Source: Cycas panzhihuaensis (lineage: Eukaryota > Cycadophyta). From it: a stretch of DNA of 64,000 nt. The notes beneath the pieces were generated by a model, which was not told the DNA's origin, ran no database searches, and saw only the letters and a program-made list of their open reading frames with translations. The stretch covers positions 203,057,741 through 203,121,740 of the forward strand of contig CM041465.1 in assembly GCA_023213395.1 (NCBI GenBank). The letters are read 5' to 3'. Positions 22,562-34,280 of this stretch are shown piece after piece. The position numbers were made by a program, and so were the translations under genes. Every line of letters begins with the position of its first letter. Within the stretch, counting starts at the first letter, position 1.

Positions 22562-23161
22562 TATAACATTTCTAAAATAAGGATGATGTCAATTTTATAG
22601 AAGGAAATATTATTAGGAAGTTAGTTTTTAAGAGAATTTTAAAAAATCATTTATTTTATTTGATTTTGAAGTTGGTTTTATGGAGGGAAAAATAGGATTT
22701 GGTTTTTTAAGGCTATAAATAGATAAGACTTCTCCATTTGTAAAATAATTTATTACCTTATAGTTGAATGGATTCATGCCATTAGCACCTCATGCCTATT
22801 GGAGGATTGCTCCCACCTCAGAGAGGATTCTAGTTGCTAAACATTTGTATCAAGTGATATTGTTTTATTAATATTATTCATTATATTACTCTCTTTCGAC
22901 TATCAATGTATATATAAATGGTCCATATATCTGCTGAGTTAAGTGTTGTGCATATTATCTATTGTGAATCTTGTTATCTATTGAATAATATTTCGTGAAT
23001 ATATTATGTGCTACAAAATACATGTACTGTTAAAAATATTACCCTTATGCAAGGAAATTATGCTATAAATATATACAATCTACTATGAATTATTGTGAAT
23101 TGTCATTGTGATCTACTAGAAATCTACTCTAGTTTATTGTTTATGAAAAGGGCTCACTAAA
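22562..23161 (+). repeat. left LTR of the 22562-26581 element
   Basis: Aligns along its length with 25971-26581; shared anchors include TAGAAGGAAATATTATTAGG, GGCTATAAATAGA/ACGCTATAAATAGA (TATA box with TATAAATAGA) and ATGAAAAGGGCTCA at the end. The TATA box lies near 22722-22731. Confidence 0.8.
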
Positions 23162-24403
23162 ATTAGTATCAAAGCAAGTTAAAAAATGAGTTTAGATTTT
23201 ATGTTGAAGAACAGACAATCAAAATTAGGGTTTTCCAAATTAAAAAATTATTGTTGGATCACCATCAGTATTGTTCATATATGGAATCGTCTATTTACAA
23301 GGGCATTTGGACCCAAATCCCTATGATAAGGAGTTACAAAACATAGTGCCTCAAAAGAGAATTTTGCAATCGTTTATAAGTTACCTCGAGAGGAAGATGC
23401 CACCCATGCCAACTGTGCATGAAATACATATTGTAGGAGAAGTGAAATGCATGCAAAAGAAATTGTATTGATATGAAGAATAAAATATAAAATCCATTTG
23501 GAGTAAACTCAGGAAGCAATACCTCTATGTAAGCTAGAACAACTTTGTATGGCATCTTTATTTGGTGTTGGAATTGAAGATATTACAAGTAGTCAATTGT
23601 AAGGCTTGGCCCTCTCAAGTGAGATTTAAACCTCCACCACAAAAGTGTTCACCAATGGCTTATAGTCTTAAGGGTTTTTTCCTAGCCACAAGATAGCAAA
23701 GAGTAGGGCAAGCAATACACTGGTAGAAGAAGCCCCACCTATTTTTGTTCAATATAGAGAGGAATCACAAAAATATACGAGATTACCACCATACAAAGTG
23801 CTCTGTGGAGAGATTCAATAAGCAAACTACAACCGAACAAACCATCCTTAAAGAGAGAATTGATAAGTAAATCATCATCGGATGACACTAATGATCAAAG
23901 ATTAGAACATTAGTTGAGTAGGGCTAATGAGTTAACATCTACCATATGCACCTCCTTAGATCTGTGAAGGCGATATTTAACACTCGAGGAACATTTCACT
24001 GCGAGGTGTTTAATCTAGATCGACTACAATAAGCATGGGATTATGGTTATCTTATCACATATCACAATCGAGCATCGATACCCTTACACAAAATAGGAGG
24101 GATGAATAAAATTTTATTTTCCTAAAGTTTTATCACTTTTAATTATATTGGAAAATTCATTGGAGTTCACAACTTTTTGTTATCAGATGGTCATGTACTA
24201 ACTCCAAGTGACTAAGGACTAAGCCCTAGAAGGGGCTAACAAAATTCTAGTTCAACAAATAGTGTCTTAATGCATTCTTCTAACAATATTAGAATCTTGG
24301 TTCAAAGACAATCAATTCAAGTGGTTATATGTGACAGTTTTAACCAATGGATGATATTGATTTTAATCATTGAAGTGCAACTTTCATTGAAAAAAAAAAA
24401 AAA

Positions 24404-24577
24404 GTGGAGATTTTCTTTTTCAATTTAGAAAAATATAATGACCTAACAAAATGGATAGAAACAATTGAGATCAAACATGAATTTTTAAACGATACAAAAA
24501 TTAAAGAATTTGGACCAGTCTTAAAAATGTTACTAGATAGAAGAGCTCATGAGTGGTTCGTTAATTGGACAAAACAA

Positions 24578-24580
<3 letters not shown>
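24404..24580 (+). pseudogene. gag capsid-like fragment
   Basis: The plus strand reads FNLEKYNDLTKWIETIEIKH, then RRAHEWFVNW, matching the pattern of plant Ty3 gag capsids (F.G...L..W...E ... A..WF). The frame then runs into a GT microsatellite and is lost. No zinc knuckle is visible. Confidence 0.5.
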
Positions 24581-24627
<47 letters not shown>

Positions 24628-24639
24628 ATGTGTGTGTGT
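24581..24639. repeat. (TG)n microsatellite
   Basis: About 29 TG units with one CA interruption. It interrupts the gag-like frame; the Val-Cys repeat it encodes is meaningless. Confidence 0.95.
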
Positions 24640-25970
24640 ATAATCTCTTATTTGTATTGGTTTTAATATGTGTATGATAGCTTTCAAGTAGCAGAAACAA
24701 GGTAAAGTTCAAGCAAAGGGAACATTTCAACACTCTCGAGTAAGATGAGGATGCAAAGGTATCAAAGCACCCAGTCAAAGTGACAGAAACAGAAGAAATA
24801 GAAGTAGAGGAAGAACAACAAACTAGTAAAGAAGAGATGTCAAAGACCTTTCAAGAGTATAAACAAGGACTAGTTCGGAGGGAACATCATGATTACATAG
24901 AGAAAACTCGAAGCAAGCACTTATGATATCTAATCACTTGAAGGAAGAGTCTCATGAGAGGCAAATCGAGATCAAAGAAGATGAACATGAAAAAGAAGCT
25001 CAGTAGGCCACATGCAAATCCAATGAGGTACTCAATGATCCTATATTACACACATTTTGTTTAATAGTTTTATATGTCCCATCTTTCCCAAGTTTAATAA
25101 AAATAGAAAAGCCCTCTTTCCCCATCCCATAATTAGTCATAATCCTCAACCCCTTAACTATAGTCTCTTCGTAGGACAAATCCCAATTTCCTTTGTCAAT
25201 CCTAACTTAACTCTTTACTTAGATATTCATTAAGTTTCATCACTTACTATGATGATTGCCCCCTATAAGACTCCATCTCATCCTTCTTAATCCTCTCCAC
25301 TTTTATACTACTAATATTTTTTTTTTTCCATTAAACCTTTTATTTTAGTTGAGTACCATATTTAAAACCTTATTAAAATCACTTCTTCATAAAAAACATC
25401 TATCGCTAATCCTTCATCAAATTTTCCTCCAAAGGGTTCATTGTGATTCAAACAAACCCACATGAATTCTCATCTCCATTGAAGGCAAATCCCATACCTT
25501 ATTCTTTCTTCCTATGTCTTCAAAGCTATGGTTGATGACCACCTAAAATCTCATTTCTTCCCTTTTTTCTTATGATAAGCAATCATCATTTCAAGATCTT
25601 TATAAATAATTCTTTTCCCAAAATCTCCACCCAAGATTTCATTATTTTACTCACATTTTCTACCACAATCTATTCTACCTAAGGACAAAATGTGTAAACA
25701 TGGAACAAGATCAACACAAGGCATCTAAAGCATTCCCCAAGTTTCAGAATCACTATAATATAGGTCCACAAGTAGCAAGCACTAGCTCACAAGAATAATA
25801 ATTAACAAATTCAAGACACTTAGTTGCAAGATCTAACAAGAGCCACAAAGTTGGACCTTATTATTATGGCATACAAGACTTAACAGAAGGTGGCTAGAAG
25901 AACTCATCAAGATTATACCAAAAATTTTCAATATTTTGAAGGTGAAGTATTATTTTAAAGGGATGAGAAT

Positions 25971-26581
25971 TGTAGCATTCATAAAATAATGATGAAATCA
26001 ATTTTGTAGAAGGAAATATTATTAGGAAATTAGTTTTCAAGAGAATTAAAAGAGTAATTATTTATTTTATTTCATTTTGAAATTGGTTTTTTTAGAGATA
26101 AATGGAAGTTAATTTGTTAACGCTATAAATAGAGAAGACCTCCCTATTTGTAAAATAGTTTTAGTGAATTTATTATTTTATGGTATAATGGTTTCATGCC
26201 AATAGGGCCTCATGCCTATTAGAGGATCACTCACATTTCGAAGAGGGTTGCAATTGCTAGATATTTATATCAGATGATATTGCTCTATTAATATTATTTA
26301 TTATATTACTCTATTTCTGCTATCAATGTATGTATGAATGGTTCATATATCTACTGAGTTGAGTGTTGTGAATATTATCCATTGTAAGTCTCATTATCTA
26401 TTGAATGACATTTCATGAAGATATTATGTGTTGCAAAATACATATATTATTGAAAATATTACCCTCGTGTGAAAAAATTCTATTGAAAATATATACAATC
26501 TGTCATGAGTTATTATGAATCACCATTGTGATCTGCTGGAAATCTATTTTTGTGTACTATTGATGAAAAGGGCTCATTACA
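25971..26581 (+). repeat. right LTR of the 22562-26581 element
   Basis: Starts TGTAGCATTC after the purine tract and ends ATTACA. Partner of 22562-23161. Confidence 0.8.
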
Positions 26582-26875
26582 CAAACTATATTTAACAAAA
26601 TTAGATCATGCTTGTAAACATATTACAATCAAAACAACACTTAACACATAATCCATGATCATAACATGTAATCGAAATTTTAATTCTGCAACCTAAATTT
26701 CTAACAAATAATACAACAATATGATTGAAGTAAGGAGAAAATACTAGTGGATGAAGAATTAGAACTTGAGTCTTCTAACGAGACCTCTCTAAAAAGAAGG
26801 CAAGTGTTGCCATAGTAGGGAAGAGGCTAATTGTGAAAACAAAGTGCAATGATTGATATATATTGAGGATGATGG
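26582..26875. other. no recognisable feature
   Basis: AT-rich unique sequence between two LTR elements. Confidence 0.3.
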
Positions 26876-27125
26876 TTATTATGAACCACCTTATAGAAGT
26901 AATTAACCAAGGGTCTCATCGAATGGATGCACCCATTTATGAAAAGAGCCTATTTTATGTATATAAATATGAACTTAATTGTAACGTTCATCATCACATT
27001 ATTTTATCAATCAATTAATTGGTCAATTGACTATTAATTTAGTTCCAAGTATGTGTTTACTCTTCTCTACCTTCTAAAACCCAGAGTTTGCTCCTAGTTA
27101 TGAATAAGTTTTGTAATAAGTGGTA
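26876..27125 (+). repeat. LTR-like fragment, family shared with 63520-63770
   Basis: Shares the block CACCCATTTATGAAAA, TATTTTATGTATATAAATAT (TATA box) and TTGACTATTAATTTA with the right edge of the window. It is followed by GGTATCAATGTGAG, close to a Met-tRNA primer site, so it may be the left LTR of an otherwise lost element or a solo LTR. Confidence 0.5.
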
Positions 27126-27737
27126 TCAATGTGAGTTCAATCTGGATCAGTTAGCATCAACAATCTTCATCTAATCCATTTGCTCCTGCATCTTGGTGTT
27201 TATAAGAAGCTTGGTTATTAACCCTTGTTTGCAAGTACAATAATAAATCTAGGAATTGCTTCAATCGTGTGGGCACTACATCATTTTCTAGAGTGGTCCA
27301 TCACTTGGTTTAAGCTGTCTATGTAGAGTGTGTTTGCATTCGATGAAAATCAATATACTCACGTGTAATTGCATGTACGTTGAGGTGCTAGAAATTAGAT
27401 CTTGACTTATAATTAATTACCAATTTTAACATAACTCCATGCCATATATTCTCATCCCATTACTATTAAATCTATCACCTTGCCATAATTAACTGAATCA
27501 GTTCTGCCTCACTCATTCTACCACATTAAACTTGTTGATAAAGTGTATATATTGCGCACTAATATTTACCCATGGCCCGGTCATTTTCACATCATCGGTT
27601 ATCACTTGTAATTGTAAGATGCCATACATCATTCTCTCATAGTTGCATATATACATATAGTTTCCTCCTCTTTCTGTTGATCATTTCATGGTCGTTGACC
27701 TGAGTGTCTATCATTCTTCATTTACAAAAGCGATTGT
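27126..27737. other. no recognisable gene
   Basis: Starts with the primer-site-like sequence after the LTR fragment. Nothing further can be supported. Confidence 0.3.
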
Positions 27738-28050
27738 TGTTAGGTGTAATACTCAATTACATAATTGTCACTATTCACATATTCTCTATATTTATTTGCA
27801 TTTTATATTTGAAGTTGTAAACTACATAAAAATGTATGTCACCCCTAACATTGACCAATGAAGGTTCCCTCACAAGTGGTAAATTGTACTTTAAATATGT
27901 ACATCATTCTTCATTCTAATTTGAAGTTTGACTATTCTTCTATTTTTGTATTAACTTGTACATACTTCATTATTCTTATGTTTCATTGTTTTATCATTCA
28001 CTCACCACACATTTCATCTTTTGTATTTATAGCATATTATTTTTTCAACA
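27738..28050 (+). repeat. left LTR of the 27738-31207 element
   Basis: TGTTAGGTGTAATAC...TTTTTCAACA. Shares with the right LTR the words CTCACAAGTGGTAA, TTTATCATTCACTCACCA and TATTTATAGCATATTATTTT. Confidence 0.85.
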
Positions 28051-28064
28051 TGGTATCAGAGCCC
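28051..28064 (+). promoter_or_regulatory. Met-tRNA primer binding site
   Basis: TGGTATCAGAGCCC, complementary to the 3' end of plant initiator Met-tRNA as in most Ty1/copia and TRIM elements. It abuts the LTR. Confidence 0.9.
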
Positions 28065-29040
28065 AAGGTTTGAATCCTTGAGAGCAATATTTTGAAGTCT
28101 ATTTTTTGTAAATTTTTAAAACCATATCAAGTTATATTCAAAAACTTGTTTTATGCCTGATTAGTGGTATGTTTTTTGTCCATTTAAAAGATTATTTCAA
28201 AATATTTGAAACTATTTACTATTGCATTTTTATACACAATTCTAAGACTAATTTCTATTATTTGAGATACATTTAGGATTATTTTTCATCATTGTTTTTC
28301 AAAATTTTAAGGGGGTTTTGATATTATTAAAAGGTTGTTAAAAGTTGTTTAGAATCTATTTTTTGAAATTGTTTTAAGGTTGTTTTTAAACATATTTTGA
28401 AGTATTTTTTAAGTTGTTTGAACTGTGAAAAAAGACAAAAATCTTTATTTTTTTAAAGTAAAATGTTTTATGTTGAAGACTTTTTGAAGTTATTATTCAT
28501 AGAGGAAAAATAAACAGATCAATTGCTCATGTAAGCTTGATTACTCTACAGAGACGACATATCTACTATGAACAAAAAGGAGATTTTTTTCTTTTTAGCA
28601 TATGCAATTGGTATAATCTCTTTGCATGCTAGTGGTAGATTACAATGGAGTTGACAATAGTTGAGAGTCTTTTCTTACTATCCAAAGGCTAGAAATGACT
28701 CCATATTTAAAAAGATTTATGGTTGACTAGTTTGGTGAAGATGTATTATTTGTATTCAAATATATAGTCTCTCTTTGTATTATTTCTACAATAAAAAATT
28801 AGAAAAGAGAAAATACATATATAGCCATGAATTTGGATGTCAAAATATTTGTAGAAGAATTATTATCTTTTGAAGGCTCTTGAAAGCTCCATATATATTG
28901 TTTAAAGAAAAAAAAGGGCATGAATCCATAGATGTACTCATAGATAAAATAAAATGTTTTTTAGTATCAAAGATGGATATATTGGGCAGTTTTTATCAGA
29001 CAGAGGTGGATTGGATACCAGCAACAACTCAATTTTGTAG

Positions 29041-29382
29041 ATGATGGATTCTTTGGACACGGTATGGACTAATGAGAAGCATAGTTCATATTTGATCTTA
29101 ATTAAAACATCATTTGTGAAGAAAATGTATGATAAAAAATATTGTGCCTTCGATCTGTGTGGTTAGGGACCCAGACAAATGGAATCATTTGATTCAAATA
29201 GTGTTGAATCCACTTTTACTAGATTACAATGTGTAGTTATTCTAGAAGTTATGGGCAGTGCATGGATACAGCACTTCAGAGCACCAACCTCTTCTGAACA
29301 ACAAGCATGGAGATTAAGAGTTGTCAATGAAACTTGTAGCAATTGTGAGCAAAAGAGAGGAACCCAACTAAACAATGTCTAG
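29041..29382 (+). pseudogene. COR27/COR28-like gene fragment inside an LTR element
   Basis: One frame of 113 codons with a single internal TAG. It contains VWTNEKHSSYLILIKTSFVKK and, about 50 residues later, SAWIQHFRAP. From memory of the plant COR27/COR28 cold- and clock-regulated family, these match the order and spacing of its conserved blocks (W-T-[ND]-E-K-H-S-x-Y-L...SFV and PWI[QK]H[FY]). The family acts in the nucleus in cold and circadian regulation. No intron is visible between the two blocks, which fits capture by reverse transcription of a spliced transcript, but the fragment lacks clear ends. Further short open stretches up to 29610 (for example IPTSAVARATTYVQSN) may be part of the same captured piece. 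The family call is mine by eye. Confidence 0.5.
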
Positions 29383-29610
29383 GTTAGACACGGACAATCT
29401 GCAAGTCCCAGATCTAGAGAGAGAACTTCGTGTCTGGTATTGTAGGTTACAAAGCAATAACAGTTGTTCCAATATTCTTTGTGGCAAAAAGGAGCCATAT
29501 AATATTTATGCTATAAACCGTGTATCCCTACTAGTGCAGTGGCTAGAGCCACTACTTATGTTCAATCTAATGCAAATTGGAATTTAAAGGATGATGCCAA
29601 AGATGAGAAT

Positions 29611-30904
29611 CCCTAAGCAAGTTATGAAGAAGATGCAACCCAACAAACCAGCCGCCCATGCACAAACATAAAGCTTTGAAGCCTTGCAAACACAATGGCA
29701 GTTGTGAAAAAAAAAGTGATAAGAGGAAAAGAATGGGGATGGCAATTAAAACCCTCAATATTTAGGGTATTTTTTTATTTTGATCAAATATTAAAAAATA
29801 ATTAAATTAATTTTTTGTTTAAACCTGCACAGATGCTAAATTTTGTAAAAATGCATTAATATTTTTTTATATATGAAAAAATGGATTTAATCAGATTACA
29901 TAACATTTGAAATCTGTTCAACCCCTCTTAATTCAATCCCTCAATCACGTTGAGCGTCCATGTGACCTTGGCCAGCAAGTGAAAGGGACTAAGTTACTAA
30001 TTTTTATCTTTTAAAGAGTCATTATCAATTTTTTTAGCTATAACTTGAATATACGAACTCAATTTTCAATCTCGTCAATTGCATTAGATTTGTAATTGAG
30101 AGCACTTTCATTCGGCAGGTCACTTGACAACATTTGGAATTGATTTAATATAAAAAAATTAACTCAAAATCCAAAAAAAAAAAGACAGAACTTCATTTTT
30201 TAAACATTTTCAGATATATACATGTATTTTTTAAGATTCCATTGGCATAATATACCCTAAATTGGGAGGGATAACATGTATAAAAACTCATTTTAGGCTC
30301 TAAAGAAACCATTTTATATTGAAATGTATCATTTGAGAGAGTCATTCATATTGTATTTAAGTTGCATCTACTTTTTAGTCATGATTATGACATACATTGC
30401 TAGATTTTTTAGTGCATTGAAGTTACTATAAGCCCATAATGGCATGTTATAAGTCCATAGTAGTATGATGTAGTCTATAGAGGCATGATTTTAACCTATA
30501 GAAGCAATTTGAAACCATAGTGCCATTATAAGACCTTAGAGCCATGTATTTCTGACCATTGTAGCTAAAAAAGCTGCTTATATTGACCTATATAGGTAAA
30601 AGATGTGGGACTCATTTTCAACTACTCTTGCACATTTCTTTATCAACTTACTTGTTCGACCATAGCATATTCTTAGAGTGAAACTGATTTTGTATTAATT
30701 GAACTATGTACACAAAAGAACAACCCAGTGAACCAACGGTCACAACGACTGCTTACCCATGTGGTCCAGTGCATAGAGTTCTCTTCATATGGACATCAAC
30801 TGCAAATTATATCCTTGCAACAACTTATGATCTAACTTTCATTTGAAAACTTAACTTTTGATGTGACATTTCACCTTATGTAATTGTCTATTACAGAAGG
30901 GAAA
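29611..30904. other. non-coding interior of the small LTR element
   Basis: AT-rich with no recognisable domain; near 30420-30600 a phrase of the form CATAGNNGCATGAT/CCATAATGGCATG recurs several times. Ends in the polypurine tract. Confidence 0.4.
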
Positions 30905-31207
30905 TATTGAATGTAATACCCAATTACATAATTGTCCATATTCATTCTCTATACATTTATTTATAGTTGAGGTTATGATCTATCTATATAGATATGTGTA
31001 CCACCTTCAACATTGATCAACAATGGTTTTCTCACAAGTGGTAAGTTGCACTATAAATATATATCATATTTTATTTTAATTTATAGTTTGACATTTCCTC
31101 CATTTATTGTGTTAACTTGTACATTATTATTCTTGTGCTTTATTGTTTTATCATTCACTCACCATACATTTCATATTTTATATTTATAGCATATTATTTT
31201 TCCAACA
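30905..31207 (+). repeat. right LTR of the 27738-31207 element
   Basis: TATTGAATGTAATACC...TTTTCCAACA. Partner of 27738-28050. Confidence 0.85.
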
Positions 31208-31212
31208 ATTGC

Positions 31213-31642
31213 ATATCACACTTAGATTACAACAATACCTAGAATTATCATTCCTCCCATGCCAGCGCCATTCATTATTACATCATCCTGAAAAAGAAAT
31301 TTTTTATAATTATTATTAAATTCATAAATAATAGAATTTTGTTACTATAGCACTATAAGTAATTATCAAGGCTTTTAAATATTTAGTGTAGGAGAATACC
31401 ATTCAGCATGCGAGATACTTATGTGATATATACACATCTTGAAGACATTAGGTTCACTACTACTTTGAGATCACCACTTACATGATCTGAAACTACATCA
31501 ATAGTATGTGTGGAGATTTCATTGGTAGCTAGAGATATTGAATCGCCTACCCAAACTATAATCTCTACATAGCCTCTATTAAGTTTGCTCTTATGCGGTG
31601 TGGTCTAAAGGGTTCACTCACAACAAGACATTAAGTTACCTA
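31213..31642. other. sequence between elements, left flank of element C
   Basis: AT-rich, no gene. Its last five bases, CCTAG (31643-31647), are the target duplication of element C; the matching copy is at 53905-53909. Confidence 0.4.
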
Positions 31643-31647
31643 CCTAG

Positions 31648-31946
31648 TGAAAAGAGTGGATCTATCATTCATCTCCATGCACTAAATACAAAGGCAAACA
31701 TAAGAGTAAGAGAGACTTGAGAGAAAGAAAGTAGCTCTCACAAAATGAGGAGGTAAGAATAAGCCTCCTCCATTAAGATTTTACTTTTATATTGAGAGAG
31801 GAAGCATTAGAGTTAGGTGAAATGAAATTATACATAATGCACATGAAAGTCCATTTCACTTAAGAGATCTAATTTAAAGTTCACTTAAGACCCTTTTTAG
31901 AAATAATCAATTAATGTAATAACCTTGTGACATTAACCATTTTTAA
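31648..31946 (-). repeat. 3' LTR of element C
   Basis: About 299 bp. Its inner edge is followed by the minus-strand purine tract AAGGGAGAGA (31947-31956), the second-strand primer. Confidence 0.8.
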
Positions 31947-31956
31947 TCTCTCCCTT

Positions 31957-32377
31957 AATAGTAGAATGTCATTTCATCATATTTTATTCTATCCTATGAG
32001 GTCTTTATTTGAGCCTTTTACAAAGTAAACTACTATGACACTTTTATGGGAAACCCTCATGGAAAAGAAAACCCACAGATTTTCTAATCTACTAACCTCG
32101 ATCAAGCAGCTCTGTAAATGAAGGCAGATAGCCAATCAGTACAATAAATTTTGTAGCTGAAATCTACTGAGTCTCCATATACCATTTGGTCATCCCCCAT
32201 GCCCTTTCGGGTTTTCACAGGTTCTGATTTTCTAAAATAATACAACCCTTATCTTTACACGCCCACAAAAGGTTTTCACGAATCGATAGAGTAGAGACTT
32301 ACTCTTATCCTTTTGTGCCTACAAGGGGTTTTCACGAATGAGACAGAGTATGATGGTCCTATTGTCATCTCCTTCAA
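31957..32377 (-). other. 3' untranslated region of element C
   Basis: Between the RNase H stop and the polypurine tract. A phrase GGTTTTCACGAAT is repeated at about 32270 and 32328. No coding sequence. Confidence 0.6.
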
Positions 32378-32850
32378 TCAGTCGGAGATGGAGGCCCTGA
32401 GACTGAGTTGCTTTCGAAACTGTTTAAACTTTACTCTCTTCAGTGGTTTGGTGAAGATATCCGTCACTTGATCTATTGTGGGGCAGTCCTCCAATTGAAT
32501 TGTATCATCATGAACTAGTTCTTTAATCATGTAGACTTTCGTATTTATATGTTTGATATGATCATAAAATACAAGATTTTTAGCCATTTGAATTGTAAAT
32601 TGATTATCTATATGTAAGCTAGTAGAACTTGTTTGGGTGCAATTTAATGTATTCAATAATTTTCTAAGACATATCACATCTTTGCTTGTTTCAGAAGCAG
32701 CAATATATTCAACTTCGACAGTTGAGTCTGCAACTATCTTCTCTCATCTAGATCTCCATGATATTGGTGCTATTCCAAGAAATGTTACATATCCAGATGT
32801 AAATCTTCATGTGTCTTTATCTCTAACAAAGTCTGAGTCTATGTATGCAT
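32378..32850 (-). pseudogene. RNase H of element C
   Basis: Minus-strand frame to the stop at 32378 has the copia RNase H C-terminal half: DNQFTIQMAKNLVFYDHIKH, INTKVYMIKELVHDDTIQLE and VTDIFTKPLKRVKF, which is normally ADIFTKPL. The N-terminal part lies in other frames up to about 32850 with stops. Confidence 0.8.
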
Positions 32851-32860
32851 AAAGTTTAAA

Positions 32861-34000
32861 TCATGTTGTGAGTTCATACAACAGACCATATTTGCTGGTC
32901 GTCTTTATGTACCTCAATACTCGTATTGTAGCTTGCCAATAAATCTGCTTAAGATTTGTCATGAATCTTGCAAGAATACCGACAGAGTGTGCAATATATG
33001 GGCTTGTGTTTGTAGTATAGATGTGACTACCTACAAGTTGTCTGTAGAGTGTTGCATCTGTGTCCCTAATGTCACCATCAGCTGAGAATTTAATATTAGG
33101 TTCTATAGGCATATCCACTAGTCGAGCACCTTCCAACTGAAACTTTGTCAGAAGATCATTGATATATTTTTCTTGTGAGAGAGATTTTGCCATTCTTTTG
33201 AGTTACTTCAATTCCCAGGTAATATTTTATCAACTCGAGGTTAGACAATTCAAAAGTTCTAACAAAGTCCTTCTTCAATTGGTTATTTACCTGTTCACTA
33301 TTCCCTATTATTAGCATATCATCCACAAAGATTAAGAGGTAAATGACTTTATTATTTTGGTGCTTGATGAATAATGTTGCATCAATATCTTAATAGTCAT
33401 AAACCTCGTATCCAAGTTGCCTCATTTTTTCAAACAACTTGATAAACCAAGCATAAGGGACTTGCTTTAGGCCATACAAAGACTTTTTGAGCCTACAAAC
33501 CTTATACTCATAACCAACAATTTCGTATCCTTCTCACTGAGCCATATAAATTTCTTCTTTAAGGTCCCTATTGAGAAATGTGGTCTTAACATCGAGTTGG
33601 TGGATTTTCCAACCCTATTGAGCAGCCAAGGCTATAAGAGTTCTGATTGTAGACCACTTGGTTGTAGGAGCAAAGATTTCAGTGTAGTTGATGCATTCCA
33701 TTTGTGTGAATCCTATTGCTACCACCCTCGCCTTGTATTTTTCTAGGGTGCCATCTGATCTGTACTTATTTTTTAACACCCATTTATTTTAAACTACCTT
33801 TCTTCCAAGTAGTAAATCAACAAGCTCCCATGTACCGTTCTTGATAAGAGATTAGGACTCTTCGTTCATGGAATTTCTCCAAGCTGCATGCTTTACAGCT
33901 TCTTGGTACGTTAAGGGCTCTTCATTAAGAGTAAAGTACAGTTCTATTGGTTCAATCTCAATGAAAAGTGATTCATGCATCATTGCTCTATGGGCACTTC
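32861..34000 (-). pseudogene. reverse transcriptase of element C
   Basis: The catalytic motif reads LLIFVDDMLIIG near 33300-33345 with both Asp residues. The end of the domain (LSQEKYINDLLTKFQLEGAR, then PIEPNIKFS, RQLVGSHIYTTNTSPYIAHS) is one clean frame at 32861-33193. The N-terminal half (about 33400-34000) is readable in pieces in more than one frame. Confidence 0.85.
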
Positions 34001-34280
34001 TAGTGCCAGTTTTGCCTACCTCATTTGGTTACATGTCCTTGTGTAGCTTATAGGCTTCACAAAAACCTTGAGTTGGGAATGAGGTTTTCATTTCCACAAC
34101 CTCTTAGTCTTCATTTTGATCTTGAAAAAGATCATGTGAAATGTTTGGCACGAAGGAAGTTGACGATTTTGGAGAAGATGAGCCAACCACAGATGTTGGA
34201 AAAGATGATCCTTCTGCTATGGCTTTGCCTTTGTCAACTTTGTTGTTTGTAAATGATGGTGTTGGATGTGTACACATTGA

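Larger units (their letters stand above)
22562..26581 (+). mobile_element. 4.0 kb non-autonomous LTR retrotransposon with a gag remnant
   Basis: Two LTRs of about 600 bp (22562-23161 and 25971-26581) in direct orientation, a Met-tRNA-type primer site after the left one (TTAGTATCAAAGC), and a purine-rich tract before the right one (AAAGGGATGAGAAT). The 2.8 kb inside holds one gag-like piece and no protease, integrase or RT. This is the structure of a large retrotransposon derivative mobilised by another element. I could not confirm a target duplication. Confidence 0.7.
27738..31207 (+). mobile_element. 3.5 kb LTR retrotransposon without pol, carrying a host-like gene fragment
   Basis: LTRs of 313 and 303 bp (27738-28050, 30905-31207), perfect Met-tRNA primer site directly after the left LTR, purine tract AGAAGGGAAA before the right LTR, flanking pentamers ATTGT and ATTGC. 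No gag or pol domain is visible in the 2.85 kb between them. In the middle lies a fragment resembling the COR27/COR28 family in the same orientation. The structure is like maize Bs1-type elements that carry host gene pieces. Confidence 0.75.

Noticed and set aside
24404-24643. Frame ending in a Val-Cys repeat
   Set aside because: The tail is a translated TG microsatellite; only the first 59 codons resemble gag.
22557-26586. Target duplication for the 4.0 kb LTR element (TAGAC / CAAAC)
   Set aside because: Only two or three of five bases agree, which is not better than chance.
32160-32367. A longer LTR for element C reaching to 32367
   Set aside because: A TG...CA pair and a purine stretch exist there, but the right-hand LTR copy ends at 53904 with a matching CCTAG duplication, fixing the LTR at about 299 bp.
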